Shown here: positions 23,061 to 34,388 of the stretch, piece by piece
Numbering within the stretch: position 1 is the stretch's first letter
Layout: each line of letters opens with the position of its first letter
Origin: Sipunculus nudus
Taxonomy: Eukaryota > Annelida > Sipuncula > Golfingiida > Sipunculidae
Length of the DNA stretch: 64,000 nucleotides
NCBI GenBank assembly: GCA_026874595.1
Contig: CM049317.1
Location: 12,158,382 to 12,222,381, forward strand
Reading direction: 5' to 3'
Notes under the pieces: model-generated
What the model was told of the DNA's origin: nothing
Databases searched by the model: none
Seen by the model: the letters and a program-made list of their open reading frames with translations, nothing else
Translations under genes and position numbers: made by a program

Positions 23061-24580
23061 ATTTGGCGCGTCTGAATTTTTGCGCTTTTTTCATTTTACA
23101 GTATAAGCGCAGTTCGAATTTTCGAGCAAATCAGTATGTATGGGGATCTCAATTTGTATCATATTATTAAAATATTCCATCGATTATATAAAAGAGAGGT
23201 TTGTAACGCAACCCACTTCCTAATAAAGAGCTTCGGGTGACTGCGTTAATGCGGGATAGTGAGTACCGTAATTTCACGGGGTAAACAATAAGTAATTACC
23301 AGGACTAACCACAATTGATGATGCAATCGTACTGCACCCAGATACGCTGCCTGACATCTGAGTGAGTTGTGAAATTGTTAAGCTACAACAACAGTGTATA
23401 ATAACTAGAAGCACCTCGCTATGTGTGAACAACAAAAGAAACCCTGCCGGCTCTCAGTGGTACTTCAAAAACATTTAAAGGTGGGTTCTAAAGGTTTTCA
23501 TAGGTTATTTGTTTCACCGTTGTTTCTATAAATCTCTATAAATGGGATCGGATTTCAGCTGCGATGAAATCTTATAACGAGCAACATGACTACTCTTACA
23601 TAAATAAAAACAATATAAATAAAAGAAAACACTCTTACATCCTGGTTGAAGAAGCCTCAACTCAAGCGACCGCGCACGGAGGGATTACCAGACCCACATT
23701 ACTGTGGGTCAGGAGAGAACTCTGCAGTCTTCCAAGCAGCAAACGATCTATATGACACAGGATCGTCTATTCAATTCGCCATTACTCTTAACTTGTAAAT
23801 AAATATATAAGTAATAAAGTCATCTACACGGGCATGTCTGGGGTGTTCGAAATAACGCGTGTTCTTAAATCACGCCCCCGTAAAAAGCGGGAAAATAAAA
23901 ACCCCGCTAACAAAACCACTTCCACAGTATTCTCTTTTACAGTAATATCTCTAATCGGATTTTTCATTTTTCATTCTGGAGTCGAATCTGAAAAATATAT
24001 CTTTTTTGGGACATATATCCAAAACTATAACCTTAACTGCATAAAATTTAACTTATTTTTCTTTCTCTGATTCCTCTCTGGTGATGTCATCTGGCCTCAA
24101 TCTTGTGTCACTTTGTCAGTGACAAAGTGGATGTCTATATAAATTTTACACAACACCCAATTAAGCTGTTGAGCATATTGTGTTGTGAGATGATGCAAGA
24201 AATATCCATAGCAAATGGTAATTCTTACATATAGACCAGCAAAATATCTAATTTGGTAAGTCAGCACTAAGGTGTCAGTTTATTGTCAAAATAATAAACG
24301 AAATAACGGAGTATCCACTGTAATAGAACAAAAAATCATTTGCCTGCAATTTGGCAGGCAGGGTGCCGGCAAGGTCAGTGGCTAAACAGGCGGTCTCCCA
24401 ATCCTTTCCTTCTCCTAGAGGTTATCAAAACTCTAAGTAGCCATGATTCATTTTTCTTCGACTATTCTTATCTCATACACAATACTTCATTTGATAATAT
24501 TTACTTGCAAAAGAGAGATCATTGTGGTTAGAATAAACGGAATGGTTTCATACCCGGGAGAAAATCGAAAAGCGTCCATT
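23060..24580. other. No confident gene
   Basis: AT-rich sequence. A 78-codon frame at 23834-24070 starts with a basic stretch and has a hydrophobic centre, but nothing supports it as a gene. A 10-bp inverted repeat with a one-base centre (cactttgtca/tgacaaagtg) lies at 24109-24129. Confidence 0.4.
24109..24129. repeat. 21-bp palindrome
   Basis: cactttgtca, one central g, then tgacaaagtg: 10-bp arms in perfect dyad symmetry. It could bind a dimeric protein or be chance; no gene start is nearby. Confidence 0.7.
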
Positions 24581-24624
24581 TTATTAATAATATTTAATTA
24601 TTTTTTAAAGTTGATATTCAAACT

Positions 24625-25143
24625 TTGATAAACGATAAACTTGCGTCGATACAAGACGACAGTGGTTTGCAGATAATTTGGGGTGGTGACTTCAATGTCT
24701 GTTTCACGGATATGGATGCAAAAGGAGGAAGTTTCAGACCTAAAGCTAAGACAATCAGAATGGTAAAACAGATTATGTATGAAAAAGAATTGAAGGATCC
24801 AGATACCAGCCAGTTTACGTGGAGATATAAAACACCCTTAATTCAACGCAGACTAAATATGATATTAGTATCTACTGAATTAAATGCACATGTTAAACAT
24901 AAAAAGATATTGCCAGCAATGTTGACAGATCATTCAGCATTTATATGTACTGTTGAGACTGTTTTCAAAACAAGTCATGGTCCATCCCATTGGAAATTAA
25001 ATACCTCATTGTTGAACGACCAAGAGTACAATATTTTAATTAGGGAAAACGTTAAAAAGTTGCGAGACAACGATAAAGACACCATGGATGAAATGACCTG
25101 GTGGGAATATTTAAAAATAAAAAATAAGAGAAATTACAATTAA
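24625..25143 (+). pseudogene. LINE APE-type endonuclease, C-terminal part
   Basis: The frame keeps IIWGGDFNVC (GDFN, metal and DNA contact residues), FTWRYKTPLIQRRLNMILVS and LTDHSAF (DH pair of the active site). In active L1-type endonucleases the third of these blocks reads R-(I/L)-D; here the Asp is Asn (RRLN). A TAA closes the frame at 25143, after which homologous sequence continues in other frames (EEGERSTKYFMNIEKKKK at about 25346-25390). Confidence 0.85.
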
Positions 25144-25456
25144 GTATTCTGAGAAAAAAACAAAAACCAGCAAGGAAGAAATTAGAGAGCCTTGAACAAA
25201 ATGCCGCACAAGCAGAAAATAACTTATCAAATGATATACCTCTTAGTCTGGTACAATATGAACATCGCCAACTGGAGCATGAACAATTTTATAAAGCATA
25301 TGTGAAAGGATTAATAGTGAGATCCAGAGTCAAGTGGCATGAGGAGGGTGAACGCAGTACAAAGTATTTTATGAATATTGAAAAGAAAAAGAAAATAAAA
25401 TCTACTATAAGAAAATTGATAATAAATAGACAGGAAGTCCACGAGCCAGTGATATC

Positions 25457-26500
25457 ATGAAATCAGTTAAGGAATATCATCAAGAAAAATATAAGAGAAA
25501 AATATGTGTAGAAGAAAACGAATGTTTACAATTTTTAGATAATATAAAAGTTCCGACAATACCTGGAAACGAGGTAGATCAATGTGAAAGTGAAATTACT
25601 AAGGATGAATTTAAAAATGCGTTAAAAAATATGAAGAATAACAAAACACCTGGTTATGAAGGATTACCAAAAGAATTTAACATAATCTTTTTTGATATCT
25701 TGATTGATGCCCTTTTAAATTGTTTTAATCAAAGTTTTACTAAGGGGTCTCTTACAATTAGCCAAACACAAGCAATAGTAACACTAATTGAAAACCTGGA
25801 AAAGACAATAGGATACTTTCATCCTGGAGACCTATCAGTTTATTGAACGTTGACTTAAAAATATTAAGCAAAGTTTTGGCAGAGAGATTAAAAAATGTTT
25901 ACCGATACTAACAGCTGAAGACCAAAGTTCTTTTGTGAAAGTTAGGAGGATTTCTGATACAAACTTATTAGAGATATATTAGATTTTTGTCGTCTGTAAA
26001 AGAAAAGGGCTATTATTTACGCAATAGATTTTGCAGCAGCTTTTGATAGTATTGATCATGTATTTCTATTCACTGCTTTAAAGAAATTTAATTTTTGGGG
26101 AACATTCTTACGATGTAATAATGTATTGCAAAATAATTTGGAAAGTTGTGTAATGAACAATGGGTAAAGCGTTGCGTATTTTAATTTGGAACGAGGAACA
26201 AGACAAGGAGATCCATTGGCCCCATATCTTTTATATTGGTGATTGAAATGTAAGCAATAATGATTCGCTAAACTAGTAAGGTAAAAGGTATAAGTATAAA
26301 CGGTTCTGAAATAAAGCAATGCATGTATGCAGACAACACAACCTTTTTTCCAAGGGATTCACAATCTATGAAAGAGGTTAGGTTAATTTTTAAACAATTT
26401 GAGAAGATTTCATCTCTCGAAATAAATTACAACAAATGTGTAGCTGCCTTGCTTGGTACTAGCACGGATATTCCGGCTAGTTGACCCATATATCGGCAGG
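25457..26500 (+). pseudogene. LINE reverse transcriptase, degenerate
   Basis: The first frame (25457-25846) carries EITKDEFKNALKNMKNNKTP followed by GYEGLPKEF, and SLTISQTQAIVTLI, the L1-clade RT blocks. Broken frames then give YAIDFAAAFDSIDHVFLF (first catalytic Asp), LERGTRQGDPLAPYL and KQCMYADNTTFF. The catalytic YADD/FADD is YADN here. The stop at 25846 and later frameshifts interrupt the domain. Confidence 0.85.
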
Positions 26501-26539
26501 TGAAGACGACATTCAATGGGTCAACTTACGTAAAAATGC

Positions 26540-27514
26540 AATTTAAATTTAAGGGATTTATTATACATATGAAACTAAACTTTCTAATACTTTTGATAGG
26601 ATTCACAATAAAATGGAAGTCCTTTTTAACATCTTGAAACAAAGAGCATTGACAATATACGTGAAAAATACAATAGTTAAAGCTTTAGGTATTTCGAAAT
26701 AACTGTATGATTCATATGTACTAGAACCTTCATCAAGCTTTGTTAAGAAAATTAAAAGCTGTATTTCAGACTTTATATGGTATGGAAGAAAGCCGAAAAT
26801 TAAATATGAGGTTCTTTTAAACGACAGAGACGTAGGGGGCATTAGATTGCCAGATATAAGTACTATTATAGAAACACAAAGAATAATGTGAGTTGTTAAA
26901 ATGAAGATATTGAAATACCGAATCACTTCTTAAGAAGTGTGGTAGGAGTGTCAAATATATCAGTTTATTTTGACATTAGTTGTATAAAAAGAACTGTATC
27001 AAAGTTCCAACAGCACTGCTTACTGGAATGGTCAAATTTTACCTCTGTAGAACCTATTAATTTAGAGACCATATTAAAACAACAGCTGTGGAATAATAAA
27101 TATATATTGCTAGGAGGAAGATCGGTATATATTTAATATTTAGATGATATAGGCATCAGATATATATACCATATATTACATGATGATGTTCGGAAAAGAG
27201 AAATTTCACAGATGATTCCCGTTAGTGCTGTTTATTTTTCTTACTTTATTCACTGGAGAGGGTTACAGGAGGCGGTTCCACGGAACTGGAGAGATATTAT
27301 TAAAACAGGCTTGTCTAATGATGATATATTACCTGACGAAATAATACCTATGGGGATATATTAATTAATCTAGAGAAACTAAATTTTAAACCAGTGTATA
27401 ATCGATCAATCATGAAAAAAATAGAAGAACGTAAGGTAGGAGAAAAAGAAAGAGAATCAGATAAATATGTTGAAAAATGGGGGAAAATACTCTCCATTTT
27501 AAATACCAGATGTT
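26540..27514 (+). pseudogene. LINE ORF2 C-terminal region, degenerate
   Basis: Pieces in several frames (FHLRSVVGVS-like start at about 26920, LYMVWKKAEN near 26770, VYFSYFIHWRGLQEAVPRNW at about 27220-27290, and KWGKILSILNTRC before a stop at 27514) fit the thumb and C-terminal region of L1-type ORF2. No single frame is intact. The 65-codon frame 26939-27136 is part of it. Confidence 0.6.
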
Positions 27515-27588
27515 AAATCTGAGGATTGTCGTTTGAATTGTCTTCGTGTTAAATGATTTTGTATATGATTATGATATTTTGTATTGAA

Positions 27589-27624
27589 CCATATTTAGTT
27601 CACTTTGAGTTCAATTAAATATGG
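27589..27624 (+). repeat. Hairpin at probable LINE 3' end
   Basis: ccatattta at 27589-27597 and taaatatgg at 27616-27624 form a perfect 9-bp stem with an 18-base loop, about 75 bases after the last LINE stop. Some LINEs have 3' hairpins recognised by their own RT. Whether this belongs to the element is not proven. Confidence 0.45.
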
Positions 27625-27629
27625 GAGTT

Positions 27630-29040
27630 GATGATGAAAGAGAACAAAACATGGAATATCAAAAAAGAAACATTCTGAGGCGTTCCCAGAGGGAAAAAAA
27701 GTATTTCAAACATATTTCAAACACTCTTCGAAATTCTCTGTGAATTCTCCTGCTTTAAACTTGCTTAACAGTTATTAGCGTCGATAAAACCATTCTGTGA
27801 ATGTGAGAACCTGAACGATATAGTGCCTTTGTTTTTACTTTTTGAACATCTGATTGACAATAAATGTGTGCATGTAATTAAAATGAGTAAAGATAATAAG
27901 ATTAAACATTTCTCATCAGTAGAGAATTCGAATCTGTACTGTTAACTCATAAAATATGTTATTTCTCGTAAAATATATTGTATGTTATTATTTAAACGAG
28001 GCGTACGTTACAATACAAAATGAAATATACTTATCTTCAACTCATAACCAGTATGGCCCCATTGAAACGAAGTGGCTCCGGGGTTGCTGTTAGGACCTGA
28101 GCAGTCCGTACACTGAAGAAACAAAAGTCTTTAAACGAAGTCCATAGTGTGCATTCTCCCAATAACGGTACTCCGAGAGATAAACCCAGGCCTGGTGATC
28201 GTTCAACAGCTCATCGTGCAACCCGTCTGTAACTGGTGAGTTTCGGGCTTTTATAACGTTTAGTATCACCACCCGAGAACGGTGTGTATTGTCTGTCTTT
28301 ATTTGAAACGGGTTTTGTTTCTTTCTCAACTGGAATAATAAAAGTTCTGTGTTCTTCTATGACTGTCACCTTATTGTCCGTGTTAATTGAAAGCGTCTTC
28401 TGTGGTCCACTTGTTTTATTCCCGCGGCGTTCCATGATGACGATACGGATCAGTGCGTCTCAATCACCGGTCGTTCTGCCCTTGTACCACAACTATCTGG
28501 TAATGACCCTGCACTTGTATACAAGCACCATAACACCTTCCATTCTCACTCTTCCATCATTTTAGCTGTTTTGATGTGTTTATTTCGACACTTTTGATAT
28601 CAATGATAAAAATGATATTATGTTTTTAAATTTGTGTGCTGAAAAGAGCTTTATTAAATTTATTATAAATTTGGTTAAGCGTTTGAATTAAAAAAGAAAC
28701 GAGAGTCATTTTATTAGTTTTTCTTGTAATAAGATTAAGACTTCGCGAATTATTTTTACGAAACTTGTTAAATATTGCTGGATATAATTTGTCCCAGTCA
28801 AAACGTTTCCGTCTTTATTCTATGTTTGCTAATATGTTCTTTCTAATCGGCATCGTTTCGCTCTGTTTGCTCTGTTTGATCAGGAGGAAAAAAAACAACA
28901 CGTTGAAAGAAGTCAAACCCGTTAACTGGTTCATTTAATTGGTTTTCTGTTTAGACGGTCTAAGGCCAATGTTATTTTCAAATATGAGTAACAAACATTA
29001 ATTATTTATATAGATTTATAAATAGCAATGCTGGTTCATT
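27630..29040. other. No gene seen
   Basis: Overlapping frames on both strands at 28090-28565 lie in a G+C-richer patch that may be an old interspersed repeat. No family recognised, no splice context. Confidence 0.4.
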
Positions 29041-29041
29041 G

Positions 29042-29257
29042 TATATAGATGGAAAAGGTATACACAGAAAAGTTGGATTACTGACGGTAGGAATCAAACC
29101 AACGATCTTTCTATTTCCGGTCGGCGGCCATGACCTTAACCCTACTCTGGCCTAGCTAAGTGGTTAAGGCCAACGACCAAAAAAATCGGAAGATCGTGGG
29201 TTCGATTCCCAACGTCAGTGAACTGACTTTTCTGTGTATACCGTTTCCGTCTATATA
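29042..29257. repeat. Foldback of two inverted tRNA-like SINE arms
   Basis: The left arm (29042-29145) and right arm (about 29155-29257) are inverted copies of each other, about 80% alike by eye: 'ggtatacacagaaaag' on the left pairs with 'cttttctgtgtatacc' on the right, and 'ctgacg', 'aacgatctt' and 'ccttaacc' pair too. The right arm, read on plus, has a tRNA-like A box region (ctagctaagtggttaaggc) and a clear B box (gtgggttcgattccc). This is either two SINEs inserted head to head or a foldback element that captured a tRNA-like promoter. Confidence 0.75.
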
Positions 29258-29269
29258 TCATATTTATCA

Positions 29270-31190
29270 TATATATATGTGTGTGTGTAAATAAATATAT
29301 TTACATTTATATATATACTAGAACCTTCGAATTACGGAGAAAGTTCTTTGAGCTATTGTGATCATTCTCTGTCCATCTTCCATCCGTTAATAAAGCACGA
29401 ATCTTTATCACTAGACCTGGAATTTCCTAACTTACCATCGAGAGAAGTCCATAACAAAATCTCCCTGGGCACTTGAAATTAGGTTATTGCAAACTATATT
29501 TTCTGGGCTATGGGGTTTGTAATTATCCCCAACTAGCCGCATAATTGAAAACTTGATACAAAACCTTCTTTATCTTAATAATTAATGCACATTGCCATGA
29601 ATCTTGCCTGGGAACGGGATACTGATCATGACTATTTATAGTAGTTTTTGATGACTGGTGGGGCCACCTTAATTGCTTTCACGACTTTCCTTGCACAATT
29701 TTCCTTTTTATTTACATTCTCAAATTACAGCAAGGTGTCAGTTCTCAGCTGTGGTTTCATGTAATGTTCTGAAAGCTCATGTGTATTGATCATGACTAGT
29801 TTTATCATTTTCCAAAGATTTCCATAACTGTTTAAGGAGAGAAAATTCTTTTCTTCGCGTTACACATACCGATTACTTTGGTCATTTTCTCGGAAGAGTT
29901 AGAAAGACTGATGACCTTTATCATGATCTCCAAGGTCAAATCAGCTGAGTTATAGTTTATTATTTTTTTTTTTTTTGGATATCTAATGATCATGATTATT
30001 TCTATTTTGTCTCCGGTGTAGATAAAAAATTTGTTAACTTGATATGATATTGATCTTATTATACTCTTGTACAATCTATATAGACCAGTCATGAGTGGAT
30101 TAAGTCTGAAAATTTGTGACCTCTGACTTACGAAAGAACCCTGTCGAATGTGATGTCAGAGAGTCAAAGCTCAAGATCACATCTGAAGTTTATCTCGACA
30201 GGGCTTTCAAATGATAAAATTCCTGTTGTGAATGTTCGGCTCAAATGGCTTGTTGGTCAGCTGAGCGTGACCCGTGGATTACTTGTTTTTAATGAAACGA
30301 CATATAGTAAAACTGAAGACTTTAGTATATATCTTCATGCGTATAGAAAAAAATGATTATAATACCAATGGCTGTAACGTGATGTTTTTGAAAACTAAGA
30401 TTCCTGTCAAAACAACAGCTGCAAACTATCAGCTGTAATCCATAAAATGAATGTGAAATAATACCTTCCGTGTAATATTCAAAATTAGCTACAGATCGTT
30501 TACTCATACGTAGGCCATGCTAAAATACTGCTTAATAACTGAAGCATTAATTATGTTAGTTAAACTGATAATTGTCAAATATAATTACATATGTTAAACA
30601 AACATCAGTAGTTGTAACTACTTCAAGCTGCATACTCGTAATTGCTTATGAAACCTATAATGATTCATAACACGTGATATACACTCCTTTATATTTATGA
30701 ATATATATATATATATATATATATTAGATATATAATTTGATATATGATTTTAATGTCTGGTTATCTTTGATAAAAGAAAAGTTCATATATGCTTAAGTTA
30801 CATTGCAGTTTTCAGTGATCATCATCTATACCTAGAACACGAGTCACCAATAAAAAAATACACTAATGACGCAAGATTAAACAGAGACGAGAGAATTAAT
30901 CTGAAGGGTGAGTCGTACAAACATAGATTGACATAGAACCTGGTAGCAGAAAATATCTCACAGTCATTTAACCGTATCCATAGAACAACGGCATTGCCAT
31001 ATTACAATTAATTACATATTAATTTTTTTATTACTTGATTTATATTCATAGGTTTTTCTATAATTTTCAAAGTCAGATGTTTATATGTTAAATTAATCAT
31101 TATAATGAGGTTGTGTTATGTGAATGAAAGGAATGTTATATTGAGCAAATGAAGTATATCTAAAATCATTTGTGCGATTTTTTTCAACAG
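29270..31190. other. No gene seen
   Basis: AT-rich intergenic sequence with short (AT)n runs at about 29260-29285 and 30702-30724. No convincing frame. Confidence 0.5.
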
Positions 31191-31194
31191 TTGA

Positions 31195-31275
31195 TATACC
31201 ACATTGTCCTCTTCGTTGAATTTATTCTTCACCTCATATGTCATGTGTCACCGGTAACTTTCCCTTGGGAAAGAA
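31195..31275 (-). pseudogene. Relic of a 3'-terminal exon of the mini-exon gene
   Basis: On the minus strand 'tttctttcccaag' is a good acceptor, followed by 'ggaaagttaccggtgacaca' and TGA. It resembles 45184-45156 (acceptor, then ggacaggttatagaggataca, atg, TGA). Adjacent sequence is alike too: cacattgtcctctt at 31201 against cacgttgtcctctt at 45119, and EDNV-Y-LL is readable in both. I take it as part of a duplicated 3' end of the gene at 45-64 kb. Confidence 0.4.
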
Positions 31276-31416
31276 AAGAAAAATAACATTCACAGATAAT
31301 CGTATGTTGTTCTTAAACAGCTTGATTAACTGACGGATTTATGACGCTTCCTATTATCTCAGTTTTAATGCCTATTAAAAATTAATAATTTTAGTAATGT
31401 TACATTGTTAATAATA

Positions 31417-31458
31417 CTATAGTCCGTTCCATCAACCGTGAAACACTGTTTTTTCGTG
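31417..31458 (+). repeat. Left terminal inverted repeat
   Basis: Starts ctatagtccgttccatc after a TA. Its reverse complement, with a few mismatches, is at 33696-33737. Confidence 0.8.
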
Positions 31459-31653
31459 ATCATTTTTAAAAGAATTGAGAACGAACAGAGATTTTTGGTA
31501 CAGAGATAATTGAGAACGTGACCTAATTTTCTGACAGGAAAAATGCAACATACCCGAGATGAATAGCCTGTAATGAACAAAAATCAAAATCCAAGAGAAA
31601 CTCACGGGCTGTTTACGACATTTTGTGCATGGTCAACTGACAAGATTCTGCCT

Positions 31654-31671
31654 CGCACGTGCGTGACGTCA
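31654..31671. promoter_or_regulatory. Adjacent E-box palindrome and TGACGTCA
   Basis: The palindrome cgcacgtgcg (31654-31663) is followed immediately by tgacgtca (31664-31671), the canonical CREB/ATF octamer. Both lie in the left sub-terminal part of the TIR element. Their regulatory use is inference. Confidence 0.45.
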
Positions 31672-33473
31672 TAAGCGGTGTTCCATTTTGCAGGAGATAG
31701 AATCCCCCTGTCTGGCGATGTGAGGTGGTCAAACAATAATAGCAGCTAGCACGTTACATGTATGTAGCACCTGTTATATCATATCATTGTACATGAATGA
31801 TGAATGGCACCCCTGCTCTCTCCCTACGATACGCTGTTTAAGAGTCATAGGAGATTCTTTTAAGTTTTTTATTTCAACCACCACCACCCATAATTTAAAC
31901 ATCGATGGAAGATTACTATCCTTATGTACTTATCAGTGATTACAAGCAGTGTGAATAACATTCATAATATTAATGGTTAAAACGGCAAAACTTGGTTACA
32001 CGTTTGAGTCCTATAAATTTTCTCCAGGCGCATCCTCATGCACCATCAACTTTTTCATTGTATCACTGGCGGCTCTCTGAGCGGAGGTCACACAGTCCAT
32101 TCAATCCAATGTCAATTTCAAGCTCCGCAAAGGTTAAAATTGATAATTTTAGTGAACTCTTGTTTTTGTTAATTATATATAAACAATTCCTCAGTGACAG
32201 TCATATGAATACATTACCTTTCCTGGCCAAGTTAACATAAATGCTTCTGTCACAAGCACATTATTTTTGATTAGCCTTGCGTTGGTTTGTTTTGTACGAT
32301 TTTCCATGGAAATGGAAATTCTGGTGTTGCTAAAGGCCTAATGAATTTCTTGGTAATACCAGAAACATATATTCATTATCACTTCCTTTTTAAAATGACG
32401 TATGTATGCAGTGATTATGTCCACATACCAATTAAATGTTATTTCTGAAAACATGATTTTATTTCTGCCTCAATTTAGGCATAATCTACGGGCGAGAATA
32501 AACATTATAATTAATGTGTTGCGTGATCCCAACCTTTAAATGGGATCGTCTGTATCGCACTGCAAGTACGCCCGGAACGGTCAGAAGTTGGAGAATATTC
32601 CGACCAGTTCATTATAAGTGGGGCGGCAAGAAGCCAGTATATGGGTAAGGCTACTGTAAATGACCACAGGCCCTTACAAATTGTCCTCAACCTTTTAACT
32701 CCAACAGTATTCAATCTAGCTGGAAAATCCTACATGATGATATGTAATTTTTGTATGTGGTAAAATTATTTGTTCATCTGCTAAGGCAAAGAATAATAAG
32801 AAAAACAGTGATTTTACCTATTTACTGGGTGTCCCCATTTGAAAATATAATGTTTCCATGTGATCTACAGGTACATATTTAATTTTACTGATTATTCATT
32901 TCTAGATATAATAATTAATGTAACCCATCAGAGAATTTTACGGAATTAGTAATTTAGTGAATTCAATACCATGACAATAAAACGGGCGATAGCTTTTCAT
33001 TTTCTTAATTTGCAATCCTTGCTTTGTTACCCACAGTTTGTGCTACCATGTAGCCATGATGCTACATCGCCTCTCATGACAGAGTACTGCGCGCGTGTAT
33101 AACAAGTTGACAAAATATATTATAGCTCATCTTAGAACAGGATTCCCGGCAGTGCAAAACACTTTTACCTCAGGCTCTGGTAACAATGATGAATAATGTT
33201 CTTCAGACACATATGATACGTGGATAAAAATAAGCAATATAAATTGCGTTAGTTTTGGATAATTATGCCTTTTATGTCGGATGTATATAATGACAAGTTC
33301 GACCACAGGCTACATGAATGAAACTGCCTGCCTGGCCATGACCAGGGCGCTGTGTACTATATTAAAAGACGGGCAGTATACAGTATAAGATATCGGTGCC
33401 TAGCTGGATCTACTGAACACGGTGACACCTGCTGACCTCTTCATAATGTGTATTCAGGAAATTTCACGCGACG

Positions 33474-33489
33474 ACCGTGACGTCACGGT
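33474..33489. promoter_or_regulatory. 16-bp palindrome with TGACGTCA core
   Basis: accgtgacgtcacggt is a perfect 16-bp palindrome centred on the CREB/ATF octamer, in the right sub-terminal part of the TIR element and so mirroring the site near its left end. Confidence 0.5.
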
Positions 33490-33695
33490 CACGTCATTCC
33501 ATTATGACGGCAAAGATTTCATATACAACGCCGTTCAGTTTGGCCAAGTTAGCTATGCACTTATTACATAAAGTAAACAACACCTCAGCGTCGTGATGTA
33601 AGTTGTTTTTAATACATTATCACTGACTTCATATAAGATTAGGTCGTTTTCTAGGCATTCACCTTATCTCTAAAAACACAAGGTAGAAAAGAAAA

Positions 33696-33737
33696 CGTGA
33701 AAAAACAGTGTTTCATGGTTGGTGGAACGGACTATAG
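33696..33737 (-). repeat. Right terminal inverted repeat
   Basis: Ends tggaacggactatag before a TA; partner of 31417-31458. Confidence 0.8.
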
Positions 33738-33782
33738 TATGGATATAGTTACTTTTGATGATGCAGGAAAAGTCTTACTCTG

Positions 33783-33834
33783 TATGCTAAGACGTCGATG
33801 TGTCATCTCACGTTTTATTGTAACAAGTCTCTGA
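33783..33834 (-). pseudogene. Relic of an 'RLVT' exon of the mini-exon gene
   Basis: On the minus strand a cag acceptor precedes agacttgttac, a variable stretch, gatgacacat and 'cgacgtc', ending at a gtaaga donor after 52 nt. The exon at 45625-45676 starts the same way (agacttgttac then gatgacacat) and is also 52 nt to its gtatgt donor. The predicted start is RLVTIKREMTH against RLVTMSAGMTH. With the terminal-exon relic at 31.2 kb it forms a decayed duplicate of the gene's 3' end, now separated by the TIR element. Confidence 0.45.
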
Positions 33835-34332
33835 AGATACAAAAAATGTACATTTTAAATGAAAATTCAGAAGTTACCCAGGGAATTAAGCTCAGTGGAT
33901 AACAATACAGTTATTTCTCTCTAGTACTGGTTCTTGTAATGCTACGTCAATAAACTGTTCAGTTTAAACTTATTAATCAACATTTGAGTCATGAACTTCT
34001 GTTCAATTGGAAATTTTGCATACTTTATATTGCAAACAATATATATTACGAGGCGTGTATCCCAACTTCTATCTCGAACTCTGTTAGGGTTAATTCTCAT
34101 TCCCAGTTTTGGCATACAATAACTAAGATTCTAAAAAGCTGGGGTTATGAAATGTAAAACAAATATTCCTGATGACACTGTTGTTTCAATGACTCTTAAT
34201 AGTAAGAAGTTAACTGCAATTATTCACTTCTCATGAATCTCAAAGATCGTTCTCATATATTAACAAATATTATTGATCTATTAATAACTGAAATTTCAGA
34301 GTATAACAGAATAATAGCAACATTAACATTAA

Positions 34333-34338
<6 letters not shown>

Positions 34339-34384
<46 letters not shown>
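34339..34384. repeat. (AT)n microsatellite
   Basis: A pure AT dinucleotide run; the long Tyr-Ile frame across it is an artefact. Confidence 0.95.

Positions 34385-34388
<4 letters not shown>

Larger units (their letters stand above)
24590..27624 (+). mobile_element. 5'-truncated L1-like LINE, inactive
   Basis: A non-LTR retrotransposon in the plus orientation: C-terminal part of the APE-type endonuclease (24625-25143), linker, reverse transcriptase (about 25320-26500) and C-terminal region (about 26540-27514). The N-terminal half of the endonuclease and any ORF1 are missing, as in the common 5' truncation made by target-primed reverse transcription. Several stops and frameshifts and two changed catalytic residues show that it is dead. 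The downstream end is uncertain; a 9-bp stem hairpin at 27589-27624 may be part of the 3' tail. Confidence 0.85.
31417..33737. mobile_element. TIR element, about 2.3 kb, probably non-autonomous
   Basis: Terminal inverted repeats of 42 bp: ctatagtccgttcca at 31417 onward and its reverse complement ending at 33737, with about four mismatches over 42 bp. Each end is flanked by TA (31415-31416 and 33738-33739), the target duplication of Tc1/mariner-type transposons. No transposase is readable inside. Sub-terminal regions hold CRE-like palindromes near both ends (31664-31671 and 33474-33489). The only longer inner frame (32511-32714, minus, 67 codons) is not recognised. Confidence 0.75.

Noticed and set aside
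23834-24070. A 78-codon membrane-protein-like frame
   Set aside because: Hydrophobic stretches come from T-rich sequence; no start context, neighbours or homology.
28090-28565. Overlapping frames on both strands at 28.1-28.6 kb
   Set aside because: Both strands stay open equally, composition is not protein-like, and no splice sites or motifs support a gene.
29150-29220. A tRNA gene (clear B box, A-box-like sequence)
   Set aside because: No acceptor stem or proper anticodon arm; it is one arm of an inverted repeat pair and fits a tRNA-derived SINE.
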